The notes beneath the pieces are model-generated. The model saw only the letters and a program-made list of their open reading frames with translations. It had not been told where the DNA came from and did no database searches. A stretch of 40,634 nt of DNA from Sperchopsis tessellata. Lineage: Eukaryota; Arthropoda; Insecta; Coleoptera; Hydrophilidae. The DNA is taken from assembly GCA_033557685.1 (NCBI GenBank), contig JAWQRN010000079.1, forward strand, positions 1 to 40,634, in the 5' to 3' direction. Of the stretch, positions 21,011 to 32,068 are shown in pieces. The translations under genes were made by a program, and so were the position numbers. The first letter of the stretch is position 1; each line of letters begins with the position of its first letter.

Positions 21011-22990
21011 ATGCTGTCAACCGCAACTATCGATCAAGGAAGCAACTCTATAGACGCGTATTAGATAGAATTGGAGCGTAATGCAATAAGCGGACAGACA
21101 TTCGATCCATCAGCCCCGGCACTATCAAATTGATTGCCAGTCCAAAATGATTTTCGATCTAAGTATACACACATGCCGTCTAACCACCAGCTTCACTTAC
21201 CCATTTTCCCCGCGGTTAATATGTTAAAAGTTTCCATTACTGACCTGAAACAAGAAAAAGTACATTAAATACAATTCATATTAGTTTTAAATTAAAGTAA
21301 TCATACATCATATATTATCAAACTTGTATATTTGTTAATTCTATAGCTTTCCCTCTAGTTCGGGATTATAGGTTATATTTTGGAGCGAACATATAGCAAT
21401 ATCAAAAACCTAAAATCTATAACAATCAATAGAATCAGTTTATTTCCAAGTTAATAAGTATTTTATCAGGTGCCTTTCAACCCTCATAACAGGACAGTAC
21501 GAAATTTTAAAATGGTAAAGACACTAAAAAAATAAGTGATGATCCTTTTAACATACTTTAGTTTTATAACGCCCATAAGGATTCTTAATCAGTAGCTAAA
21601 CGACAAAGCCTCATTATTTGAAGTAAACTATTCAAATACTATATAAAAAAGAAACACCTTTGCATATTTATTTAAAAATAATTGTCTTGATGACGAATAC
21701 ATCAAACGAAGGGCAGACTTACGACTCGAAGATATTGGTAGAGTCTGCTTTCTACACCAGCTGTTGAGAAGAGCGGAAGGAACATTTCTTATGAAACACA
21801 GAGGACAGGGTACTTTCTTAAATAGTATATATAATTACTCCATTGGAGAATTGAAGGGCTAAAGCAACGAATGGTTGATGTAAATTGAGCTCAATGATAT
21901 CGGCTACGGTGGAGGAGCTGCCATCCGGGCGCTACCATGAGTCTTATGTTTTTATGTCTGGTAGTAAATGAAAATATTGAGGCGATCCGGATGCAGTGTA
22001 TAGGCATATATGAACAATTTAAATTATACCCAGTAGAGAAACGTGAAAACTTGTAGAACGCTCTAAATCTCCTGCAGACATGTGTGGGAAAAGTTCTAGA
22101 GTGAATCCTAATAAGTTATTATTTGTCTATACGACCAGGAGGTAGCTACAACTGATACTAACAACGACTGTTGCACCACAGGTAAGCAAACACCTTCGGA
22201 TCGTGCTAGATTAAGCTAGGTAGTTAAACAAATTGGGTATATATTAATTAATATTTTTTCTTTTCTCATCTAATCTCCAACCGCACCTCACCAGGCTATT
22301 ACATCTCAAAAATGATCAGTTTATAAAAGCTTTATTGATTGGATTTATAATAAAATAAAATCTGTGCTTTGTTATTATTCAAAAAAATGTTCCTTTCAAA
22401 CATCTGTCTATATCAAATTCTGAAAATAGCCAACATTTACATGCTGAGTATAAGTTGCCCAGACGGCACTCCTCGGATAATAATTATAATAAAATTTTCG
22501 AAAAGTTAAAAAACCCTACCACAAACATCAACAGTATCATTGACGTATTGGAGGGTCACCCTTCAAGACGAGGTAAAGGTAATATATTAAAATGTAAGAC
22601 CTTTGCGAAAATCAATATTGCTTCCAAAATTAGCTTTCGTACCGATCCCTGAGGAACCCACAACAGGAGGTACAATAAATGCCCCTTCAATGATGCCTGT
22701 GGCGTATACTGGCCCGCAACAAATACTGAAAATCATTTGATATGTTAGATAACATGTTTTAGAATAGTGATGGATCCTGCGATCCAACTGATGATGAGTC
22801 AACCTCTCCGCAAGAGAAATAAATTGAAAAAAGATTTACGCAAGAAACTAGAATACTTCAATAATGGTCTAAAACTATATTAACCGGGGTATTTTTAGCT
22901 TAATAAAAGGATATCTTCAGTGAGGCAGAATTTTAATGCCTACGCGAATGAACGTCAACCCTAATAACGATCTCTTTAGTAATTCCCGTT
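21011..22990. other. Unassigned AT-rich DNA
   Basis: No gene recognised. The 65-codon frame at 22455-22652 (+) is mixed in composition but unmatched. Confidence 0.4.
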
Positions 22991-23300
22991 ACTCAGTTAG
23001 ATGGGTTTATTAATCCTGAGAGCACACCTGTCTGGTAGATAACCCACTTCCAGAAATACCTCGCGACCGGGAGATGGCTAGAAATAACGCGATGTACTGC
23101 TGACAGGTGTAGGATAACTTCACAGCCTGAGAGGCGTGGGAGGGGGGATTTCCCGCCGGCAGCGCCATTCTGATGTTTTAGATTTACGCATAGGTACGCA
23201 ACGGACATATTCACATTTGGCTGCATGACTGCGGTCGAATTTATGGAGCGATGTGTTTGCAAATTTTAACACATGCGACAGCCGCACGGGACAATAAACC
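22990..23300. other. GC-richer patch
   Basis: A G+C-richer stretch with a GGGAGGGGGG run near 23139. An 89-codon minus frame (22993-23262) covers it, including residues like NGAAGGKSPLPRLSGC. I recognise no family, and composition can explain the open frame. Confidence 0.35.
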
Positions 23301-24425
23301 TCATCAAGGCCACTAATTTTATACTTGAGGGCGTCACAATTATATTTCTGAAATTATTTAAATCCACGACTCCCTCCAAATGCAATTTATGGCGACCCTA
23401 AATTTACTGAAAATATATTTCGGAAACGATATATGAAATTCCATGTTTCTTCCTCAATAAATTTGAAAAATAGGTTTGACCTCATCTATTTCCTAATTTT
23501 TCACATACTCAAAATAGTTAATGTTGAAGATCTACTGGGTCATTAATGACGGTTGACTCAGTACATTGGTTTCGTTCGCACTTTGTACACTGGATAAATA
23601 TTGCAATTCAATATAACTGTATATTTCTGCAAGATTAAAGACACCATATATGCTAGGCTCACATCGTACTTCTTACCCCAAGAGCTTGCAAAATATTCAT
23701 GATGAAGAGAGGATAAGTGTTGTGTGCATACATATATAATAGTGGAATTACTCCTTCCTGGTATTACATAAAGCCAATCAGTCGTAATCTATCTGACAAA
23801 GGTGTTGAATTTATTATTTCTGATAAAGTATAATATGACTAAATGTACCCCACCCGCCTTTAATGGCATAAAATCCTATGTATTACTGACGATACTCTAT
23901 ATTCTCGCATATCAATATCGTAGACTCATACACTCACTGGTATTATTTTTATCACAGAATATCAAACAAGAAGACTACACAGTTTTGAACTTTTTAATAC
24001 TGGAAGCGATAATTGTTTGGTTAGATGTATGCTATATGCAATTGTTAAATTTGAAATATTGAACTAACTACTGTGGTAGAAAAATTATTTTAGACCATCT
24101 GAAATTTTATTAAGAAGTATTTCACCTAGATCTTGAGAACAGATTTTCTCCTCTGGAAGATTACAATGATAATGTGATTCATAAATAGGAGAAAAGGCCG
24201 AAATCGTAGATGGAGGTGGAGAGAAGTTGAAATTTTCGGATCAAACTTAGATCCTATAAAAGCAACATAGAGATCTCAAACGTAAAGTTAAGACAATAAT
24301 GCAGAATATAGACACACTCCATTCGATAGAGTAGCATGAAAATTATTAATAGGTGAAACAGAGACTTATTATTAGGAAAAAGCTAATAATTTTACCTAGA
24401 ACTATACCGAGACGAACGTGACCAT
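23301..24425. other. Unassigned AT-rich DNA
   Basis: No supported feature. The 5' part of the following RTE-like fossil may extend into 24100-24425 on +, but no conserved motif is readable there. Confidence 0.4.
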
Positions 24426-24429
24426 ATAA

Positions 24430-24965
24430 ACATATCTTCAGATGAGAATCCTAGATAATGAAAAAGCATTTGACCCCATCAGTACATCAACAGTGATACA
24501 AGCTTTGCCCAAATTGGCATGGCGTCTATATACGGCGCATTCAAAACATCTATGAAAAAGGCACATATTGTGTTATACCAAGCAACGCAACCATTTGGTA
24601 TTCAAATAAGTATTATACAAGTGACACCATTTCTCTGCAGTTGTTTAGTGTAGCTCTAAAGTATATTTTACCATTATAATAGGAAAAACAAGGCCAAGTC
24701 AGACTAAGGTCAGGGATGATATTGGGACTATAAAGTTGCAAAGGTGGAAATGGACATGACAAAATGGAAGGCGACTAGACTATAGATGGTCCAAGAAATT
24801 AACATTGAGGGAACCCAAACACAACGTAAGACCAAGAATACGACCGAACTGTTTCGGAGTTACGTGAATGTGAACGACGCACAATCGTGGCGGCTGAAAG
24901 GAATTTGGGAAAGCCTTCGTTCAATAGTGAATGAATAACGATTTATAATGATGATAATAATGGTT
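24430..24965 (+). pseudogene. RTE-like non-LTR retrotransposon fossil 2
   Basis: A second, more decayed copy of the same kind of element as at 14.0 kb. DNEKAFDPISTSTVIQAL (near 24450-24505) matches the RT block FVDYEKAFDSI...VLxAL. After frameshifts and deletion, ISLQLFSVALKYIL (near 24630-24672) matches the SPKLFxxALExIF block. The FADD catalytic block is missing. The tail follows: KLQRWKWT (IGRLKWxWAGH-like, about 24735), KPRxRP-like sequence, then SWRLKGIWESL (about 24887-24920), ending with a short (TGA/TAA) run near 24947-24960, as is common for RTE 3' ends. The two copies are not close enough to be a recent duplication. Confidence 0.75.
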
Positions 24966-25880
24966 GAGACCTAAAAACGGAGACAGAGTTGACGACAGAA
25001 AGTAAATTCTTGGGAGTGGTTAGAAAGTATTATGCAGAACTATATGTGAGAGCTGGACGTTAACGGACATGCATATTCAGAAGCCCTAATTAATGCAGAG
25101 TACCGATATATGCATGATGGATTTGAAACTTACCGACAGGAAGCACTATACATGGATAAGACGTTAGATTAGGATTAGATGCATATGTGGAAATCGGCAG
25201 AACATCTTGGAAGGCTAACACATCATCGATGGTCAAAACGAAAAGTATACTAGTTCCTTTAGTGGGATTTAATTATTTATGATAAAATAAACATTGTCCT
25301 GCCAATTCTTATGATGATATATTTATATCAGAATTTAAAAAGACCTATGTAGTACACATTGTTTCGACAAGTCCAACAAGCGTGAAGTCGAAATGATGAA
25401 TTATCATCTGTGTTCGTGGTAGTGTTGTCAAAATGCCATATTCTAGCGATCGAAGGAATTGGGGCAAGGCTAGAGCTTCACGGGAAAACATAAATCAGAA
25501 ATCCGGTTATAACTTACATACTGAAATGTACAATTTATTATAAATACAAATTTACAGTTACTAATCTACGCCTTCAAAAAAAAAAACAAAATATTTAGTC
25601 ATCGGCCTGGTTTGCCATATGTTCTGTCCCAGAACTTTGTTTATTTCTACGATCTAAGTAACCGGAGAAAACAAACGATGGTGTTTATAGTCCTGTCATT
25701 GCTGAAGTCAAAAATGTGAGGAGTTTTATGGTAGCATCATAAATAATAATATAATGAGATAAAAAAGAAGACCGAGTCATGAACACCAACCATTATTAAA
25801 TTTTTTTTATCTCTCTTTTAAAGATACATTGAAGTCTAATCTATCACTGACAAAACACGTACTGGCCAACGTTGCTAATC
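24966..25880. other. Unassigned DNA, possibly a further transposon remnant
   Basis: From 24960 to 25270 the composition is less AT-biased and looks like decayed coding sequence, but I could align it to no family. The rest to 25880 is AT-rich with nothing supported. Confidence 0.3.
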
Positions 25881-25883
25881 TAA

Positions 25884-26150
25884 ACAAGCAAAATTATAGA
25901 GTGTGCTCATACTTGTGCTGAAACTGCTGGCAAGATTCCTCGTGTTCAAAGAGGTCATCACCGGCATCTATTGTGAATTGGCTGAAGGTTTCTTACTTGT
26001 GCACCACTCAAGACTGGGTCTAAGGTGTATTAAGAGGACACTCAAAATAGAGTTATAAAGCCTCTCAGAACTACAATGTTTAATAAGGAGCACTGGGTTT
26101 TTAACAAGATTCAGTACCGGCTCATAAGGCATATGTGTGTATCAGTGATA
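25884..26150 (+). pseudogene. Tc1/mariner-superfamily transposase fossil
   Basis: Remnant of the C-terminal catalytic half of a DDE transposase, which would cut and paste its own element at TA sites. Readable pieces in order: LNKQNYRVCS (about 25886), a shifted CAETAGKIPRVQRGHH (about 25915-25962), ASIVNWLKVSYL (family: ASVMVWWGVSY), KTGSKVY-stop-EDTQNRVIKPL, then TTMFNKEHWVFNKIQ (family: FNNEHWVFQQDSAPAHKA). The second catalytic Asp, expected in QQDSAPAHK, is lost. At least one in-frame stop and two frameshifts are present. Terminal inverted repeats were not found. Confidence 0.8.
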
Positions 26151-26299
26151 CGCCTAAAAACTTTTAATTTGAATTTCTAACAGATTCAGAGCGTCTTTGC
26201 ACAGATAAATGTTTTATATGAAAAAGCAAAGTAAACTTCCAGTTTTGCTTTTGGCCAAAGGAAATTAAGCAGCTATTTGGGAATAAAAACACATAGGAA

Positions 26300-26885
26300 A
26301 AGATCGACGAGGGCCGCGGGTGTTGAGAGCTTTTAACGCCAAACAAGATTTAAATTTGCTCGTGGGAATGACGACTACTAAGTATACTGACCCGAAGGGA
26401 TTCGGTGTACTAAGTCAACAAAACAGAAGTAATTGCTCGCAGACAGCACCTCGCACACACATCAGCCACTCACTCTATTACAGCACAGCTCCAGCATCCT
26501 TCGTCAGCCTCAGCATCCTGCAGGCTCCAGTGTTGACGTAATCCGCGAACGAAAGACCCGACTGCATTTTTCTCCGCATAATAAGTTTAAATCAACATTC
26601 CACTTTGCTCTCAATCAAACATAATTGGCTGCTACTCTACTCCTCTATACGCAGCGGAGCAGAGCCCGTCGGCGCGAATGAGAAAAACAGGTGTTTTCTC
26701 TCGCGCCCAAGGCTTTCAATTAAGCCCTCTGTCGCGCCTGATTTCCACCGATAAGCTTATACGTGGCTGCCATTGTTGGATTGAAGTTTTATTGACTTGC
26801 AGTTTCATTAAAGCAGTCTTTCTTGCCAGGTTATGTTGTGCAACAAGGCGGCAAGTGTCCAGTCAACCGTTTCGTTGATAGGAAT
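26300..26885. other. GC-richer patch
   Basis: G+C-richer than its flanks, with CG dinucleotides around 26640-26740. Overlapping + frames (26320-26541, 26433-26624, 26678-26878) lack recognisable domains. It is similar in kind to the patches at 15.4, 19.5 and 20.5 kb. Confidence 0.35.
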
Positions 26886-27153
26886 CCTTCATTCAGTAGC
26901 GTACTTAGATAGTCTCTAACTTAACTCCAACCAAATTATGGTAACTGAGAGAATATAAAATAATTTTCTAAGCTAATAATACACACACTTCTGAGCACCT
27001 ACTTTAATTAAATCACCAGATATAAAAAAAAAACTATTTTTAACTTTTGACTCTCATGGTATAAAAACAATGCTAGTTCGTAGACCGCTCAATATTATAC
27101 AGTTATCTCATCCCCTTTAATAACATCTTCTAAAGGTTTGAGTCGTGAAGTTT

Positions 27154-27209
<56 letters not shown>

Positions 27210-28150
27210 GTTTTTTTGTCATATTTGAGCTGTAAATAAATCGAAAAGAAACGAATGGTGTTCAGATTATTTTATTTATAGTCTACCGTTTGCTCTTCCA
27301 CTTAACAAGGTTTTGCATGATTCAAATCAGAACTATATAACGTGAACATACAATTGCAAATTACGAAACAATAAATAACTTACTCAATATGCAGACGAAA
27401 CGGCACGAAAAAGACATCAACCTGCTATTTCTATGCATTAAGTGAAATAATACAATCTCTTAGCTATTATTCAATTAAATTGCTCCTGTTTCTTGCGTAA
27501 TGCACTTTAAATAAAAATTAAATGGTGTTGCTTTAACTGTTGACTATTATTGAATTTGATAATGTTAATAACAACTGATACAACTTTGGACCTTAGTTCT
27601 CAAAACTAATAGGCAATTTTGAGCATTACCTAACTTATATCAATGGATGAAATTCTCCTAGAAAAATAGTGAATAGCAAGCAACTGATACTATAAGCGAG
27701 TTAGTTTACAGCAAGGGGGCCATAAATGGAAATTCGGAAGCCACTATAAATCAGTAAAATTAAAACAATTCAGCCAAGCGGGCGCTAGCAACTGCAATAA
27801 AGTAATTTCATAAACAAGCTTGTCCCACTCTTGAACGCAGGAGTGAAAAGAAACTGTTTTCTACGCTGGTAAAAGGGACCAGACGATGTTGAGGGGTTAT
27901 ATTTCCCACTACTCCTCTTTTCCCTGTCGTGAATTTTGGGTCCGTTGATTTATGAGATTTATAAAATATTAAAATGTTGCGTAAAGCGTACTAAATACAA
28001 CGAATTTAATTATCTTCCAAAATATTCCAAAGGGCGATATTATGAATTAATTTAAAATGTTGCAAATTTCACATAAATAATACTATGCACTCCAACGATA
28101 GGTACTTTCTCAAATATACTACTCGCCAAATATAATTATTAAGACATTTC
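26886..28150. other. Unassigned AT-rich DNA
   Basis: No gene or transposon recognised apart from an (AT)n microsatellite at 27157-27205. Confidence 0.45.
27157..27205. repeat. (AT)n microsatellite
   Basis: An uninterrupted AT dinucleotide run of about 49 bases. Confidence 0.97.
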
Positions 28151-28472
28151 TGTAGAGTCACTACGCCCCTTAGAGTCCAGATCATTATATCCTCCGCTAG
28201 ACCGCACCATATACTTCAAAGCGATCGGCCCATCAACTACTCTAGAAAGGCACTGGATGCACTAACACATTCCAGTACAATTGTGACCTGCATATACAAT
28301 ATAAACACCGCTACGACAATTAGAGAGCAGTGAAAAACAGTTGCAGTCGCACGGCATTACATATAACCATTATAACAGAGTTGTATTATGTATCAATGTA
28401 ATCTAAACACTTTACAATAAATACGTTTTAAACTTCTTGAACTGTTATCTGTGAACCCGTGAAAACATAACA
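28151..28472 (+). repeat. Putative 5' LTR of the Ty3/gypsy element
   Basis: Starts TGTAGAGTCACTACG and ends AACA, giving the usual TG...CA form over about 322 bp. It contains a TATA-like CAATATAAAC near 28298 and an AATAAA polyadenylation signal near 28419. It is followed by a primer-binding-site-like sequence and then gag on the same strand. No second LTR exists in the window, so the start is inferred from the TG and the position, not from a pairwise match. Confidence 0.5.
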
Positions 28473-28490
28473 GTGATATCAGGTGTGCGG
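28473..28490 (+). other. Putative primer-binding site
   Basis: GTGATATCAGGTGTGCGG follows the inferred LTR end directly. It resembles the TGGTATCAG-type tRNA-complementary sites found just inside the 5' LTR of gypsy elements. The matching tRNA was not determined. Confidence 0.4.
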
Positions 28491-28579
28491 TTTAGGCAAA
28501 TAAATACTTAATAAACAAATAAATAAATATATAAATTCAGCTAACAGTTAAGAAAGTGTGTGATAAATGGAAACTACGC

Positions 28580-30540
28580 CAACTAAGAAAATGGTAAATA
28601 CATTGTAGAAAGCCAAATAACCCATGAAAATTCTATTAATGTTCACTAACATGCTAGAAGAAAGTTCCAGATGGTCTGAAGAAACTTCTAAAATTCTCGA
28701 ACGCAAGCTTGAAGAAAATTCCAGAAAAACCGAAGATAAAATATACCAGAAGCTTGAAAAAAATTCCAGCAGAAGTAATGTGAATTCCAGAATATTTGAA
28801 ACAGAAGCTGGTAGAAAATTACAGAAAATTAGAAAGCAAACTTGACGAAAATTCCCGAAGTTGAGAAAGTAAACGGGAGGGAAATTCTCGATTGTTTCAA
28901 GAAAATTCTAAAATATTTTGGACAAAAATTTAACAGAGACCGGAAGAAAGTTAAGTATTTGAGGATGATTGAACTTAAAAATAATGATGTGTAAATGAAA
29001 GTGCAAGCCCTCAGGAAAGATTATGCACCCTGAAAAGGAGACATCGAGAAACTTGTAAAGAAAGAATTCACAACTTCATTTCAACAGACTGACCAGAAGT
29101 TAAAGGTGCCCAATCTGATGGAACATCTTCATGGGCACTCTTTAAGAAGCAATTCGAATATTATGACTGGGATGACAAAGATAAGGTGACTAACCATACC
29201 ATAGCTTTACAAAGCCAGGCACTGGACGTTCTGCATAATATTTCACAGAGTAGCAGAGGAAAATTTGAAACACTGATACAGGCCCTGCAATCTCTGTTTG
29301 GGAATCGCTACTTGAAGCCCAGGTAGCAAGTCCAACTAACGGTACGGAAACGAAAGAGTGGGGATTCATTGAAAGAAAATACAACCGACATCGATAGACT
29401 CACCAGGCTTAGCTATAGATCTACAAGAAGATGTCATGTTCATAATCTCAGTAGACATGTTTGTTAATGGCCTTACAGACCCGTAAATATCACTAGCAGT
29501 CCAAAATGGCCAGCAACGAATTCAGTGGAAAGCCGCGGGTGCAGCCCTCAAATGTGAAGCTGTACATAATCGATATAGAGAGAAATATATACGAGCAGTG
29601 AAAACGGAAGCCGCGCTAGCTCAGGAAACTGAATTGTACGAACCGAGTACATACAAAAGGGACACAGTCGCCGAAAATGTCGAGCGAGAGTAGAGCCCTC
29701 TGGAAGGACCAACGAAATTCAAGCACAAAAACCACTAGAGGCCACGTGTTAGTGGATAAAAAAAGAAGACCCCAGAATATCAAGAATACAACACCACGTG
29801 AAAAGTCTCGTCACTAATGGTAATAAAATTTTAGTTCATGGAAGAGTGAACACTTGTATAACCCTGGAAAGTTATTCCATATTTCAACACATGATTGTAA
29901 CGGTCATAGTTGATGAAGCAATCCTCGAGTTGGACTGATGTGGAGGAGAGGCTACTGAGAGATCTAGTTAAGTGCCAAGATGTAAATCCAGTTCGTATCT
30001 TGAACACCAATAGGTTTCCTATAAATCTTAAAAAATTGAAAAGTATTGGGAACTCTAGAACCAGTCGTTTCAGTTTCCTGATGTGAAGAGGATGCAATAC
30101 AAATATATGAGAATATAAGATTATGCAAGGAAATTAAAAGCAATATTGCCGACGATCTAAAGAAATTATCTCGAACAGAAGAAAAACAAGTGAACAACTC
30201 TTAAGGAAATCCCAAGAAATATTTACCACCGGAGAGGAAGACTATGGTTGTACCAATGTGGTACAATACAAGATTGACACTGGTAGTGTCACCGCAATTA
30301 AGCAGCATCCAAGGCGTTTAAATCTGGCTAAACAAGAGGAAGCTGAAGATTTTCTGAAGAAGATGCAGCAATAGGGCATCATAGAACTTTCCAGTAGTCC
30401 TTGGGCCTCACCTGTTGTTTCTGGTTTCCAAGAAATATGGGTATAACAGATTTTGCGTACATTGTAGAAGACTGAACGATGTAACGAAGAATGATTGTTA
30501 CCATCAGCATAGGAGCTTGGTAGCAACTAGTAATGTAAAG
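28580..30540 (+). pseudogene. Ty3/gypsy gag-pol fossil, truncated in RT
   Basis: Decayed gag-pol, with protein pieces in several frames. Gag starts near 28624 with a charged coiled-coil-like segment repeating KLEENSR. The capsid-like core (29102-29420) includes DGTSSWALFKKQFE, ALQSQALDVLH and ALQSLFGNRYL, then FVNGLTDP and AVQNGQQRIQ (about 29457-29520). A half zinc knuckle, GHSRRKC, lies near 29660. A protease tail reads VIVDEAILELD (about 29905-29938); its DTG motif is not visible. Pol resumes at 30201 with YKIDTG, PRRLNLAKQEEAEDFLKKMQ, GIIELSSSPWASPVV and, shifted, NRFCVHCRRLNDVT (about 30447-30490). Sequence ends before the RT active site. RNase H, integrase and 3' LTR are absent. Confidence 0.85.
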
Positions 30541-30918
30541 ACTACAGTTAAAAGTAATAATGTGGTGTTAAGACTGTTGACCTAAATCATACGTTTTTGT
30601 CCTGCCCTAAATACACACAAGTGATCAACTGGTTGACGAGAAAACTTCTAGCATTGAAATTACCAACGCCTACAAATATTATTAGCAATCTGACTTACAA
30701 TAAAAAACGTATCTTTGACATACTCTTTGAGTTTCGTTGTGCATGTAAAATTGCTTTATAAAGGTAGTACATCCTTCGTAACCTGTGTTGATAGACTATT
30801 GTCCATTGGCTATTTAAAATCGGCTTTAAGTATGACCTTGTAGTTTCTAATTAATACTTACCTTAGTTATGACTATGGGCTCTAATTCCGTAAAGTCAAT
30901 AATAAAAAAAGTAATAAT
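30541..30918. other. Spacer between gypsy and Jockey-like fossils
   Basis: No coding motif. The right part may be the 5' untranslated region of the Jockey-like element, but I cannot place its start. Confidence 0.4.
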
Positions 30919-32030
30919 GAATCGACAAATGTGCCAACTTTTGCAGATGTGCTGAAAAAGCAGTATCCATTTCCCAAGAAAGATCAAGCTATTGTATTAG
31001 GTGCCTTGGAAGGTACGAAAGCAGCTGATTACATAATTAGAGTAGGAAATAGAGTCAAACAAGAGAGTGAGTGTCTTTTTAGGAAGTAAAGAAATTTTTG
31101 AAGACTTTATTTAAAAAATCCCAATGTGAAAAGCAAAGAGAAATTTTTTATCTAATGTATCACCATGTATTCCACATATTATTCTTGAAGAGGCACTGAA
31201 GCAAAAACAAATCTGAGAATAGTCTCGCTAATAACTTTTATAAGAGTAGGAATTTACTAGGAATAATATAAGCATCTTTTAAGCTTCCGTAGACACGTTT
31301 ACATGGTTCTGGAGGAAAACGATTCTCTTCCGGAAACGCTTGTAATCGATTTTAAAAACGAAAAATGCAGGATATTCCTCACAACTGAAGGGATACGGTG
31401 TTTAAGTTGTAGAATGGTAGGTCATATTTCCTTACAGTGCCCCCAAATAGAAATAAGAGATAGCAATTTTCCTTCCCTCACAACATTACAGAGAATACAT
31501 GTACACCTCTAATACTTTTCCACCAAACTTAGAAAATAGTACCAAGTACAGAAGAAACGCAAGGAAAAGTTACCCCCATTCTTCGGCTAAGAAATCAAAA
31601 GAAATGAGGTCTTCTTCCACTTCAGATGTGAAAAATAACATTACAATGGCGCATATATGCTACCTAAATCGAGATAAAAATTTACAAAAAAAGAAGAAAA
31701 ACGAAATTCGTGACCCACCGGAGGCTTTTGAAGCCATAAAATTTATTTTCACCTCTGACCTTTAGTGAATTTAAAGATTTCTTAGCCGATTGCAAAGGTG
31801 GAAACCCCGTTAAAATAACGGCGGAAATCACTACCAATATTCCAGAATTAGTCAAGTTAATTCGAACTGTTATCTCGAACGATTGAAAAGTATAAACACA
31901 AGGCTGGAAAATGTACTAAATGTGGAACATACCGACGTGCTCTCTTCGAAAAAATCAATTCTAGCTGTTGATTATGACATTTCTGTCATAAATTCATTTA
32001 GCCTATTAGTTAATAAAATCATTTTTTAGA
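30919..32030 (+). pseudogene. Jockey-like element ORF1 (gag-like) fossil
   Basis: Nucleic-acid-binding ORF1 of a non-LTR element, broken into frames. From 30919: FADVLKKQYPFPKKDQAIVL and KAADYIIRVGNRV. At 31149: LSNVSPCIPHIILEEAL, matching the SNVCPSIPHE block of Jockey-clade ORF1. In frame 31303-31512: a CCHC zinc knuckle CLSCRMVGHISLQC, preceded by FKNEKCRIFLTTEGIR. A Ser/Lys-rich linker follows (31499-31765). The C-terminal PLTFSEFKDFLADCKGG block starts near 31753 and runs to about 31887, with a further scrap to about 32030. Stops at about 31088 and 31215 plus frameshifts disable it. It lies immediately upstream of ORF2 on the same strand. Confidence 0.82.
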
Positions 32031-32068
32031 AGTATCTGTTAACAATTGAGTTTTAATAATTAAAAATT

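Noticed and set aside
22600..22665. VPQGSV-like reading on the minus strand, resembling a LINE RT motif
   Set aside because: Only six residues match. The following residues do not continue as the expected LSPLLF block, and no other RT motif is nearby.
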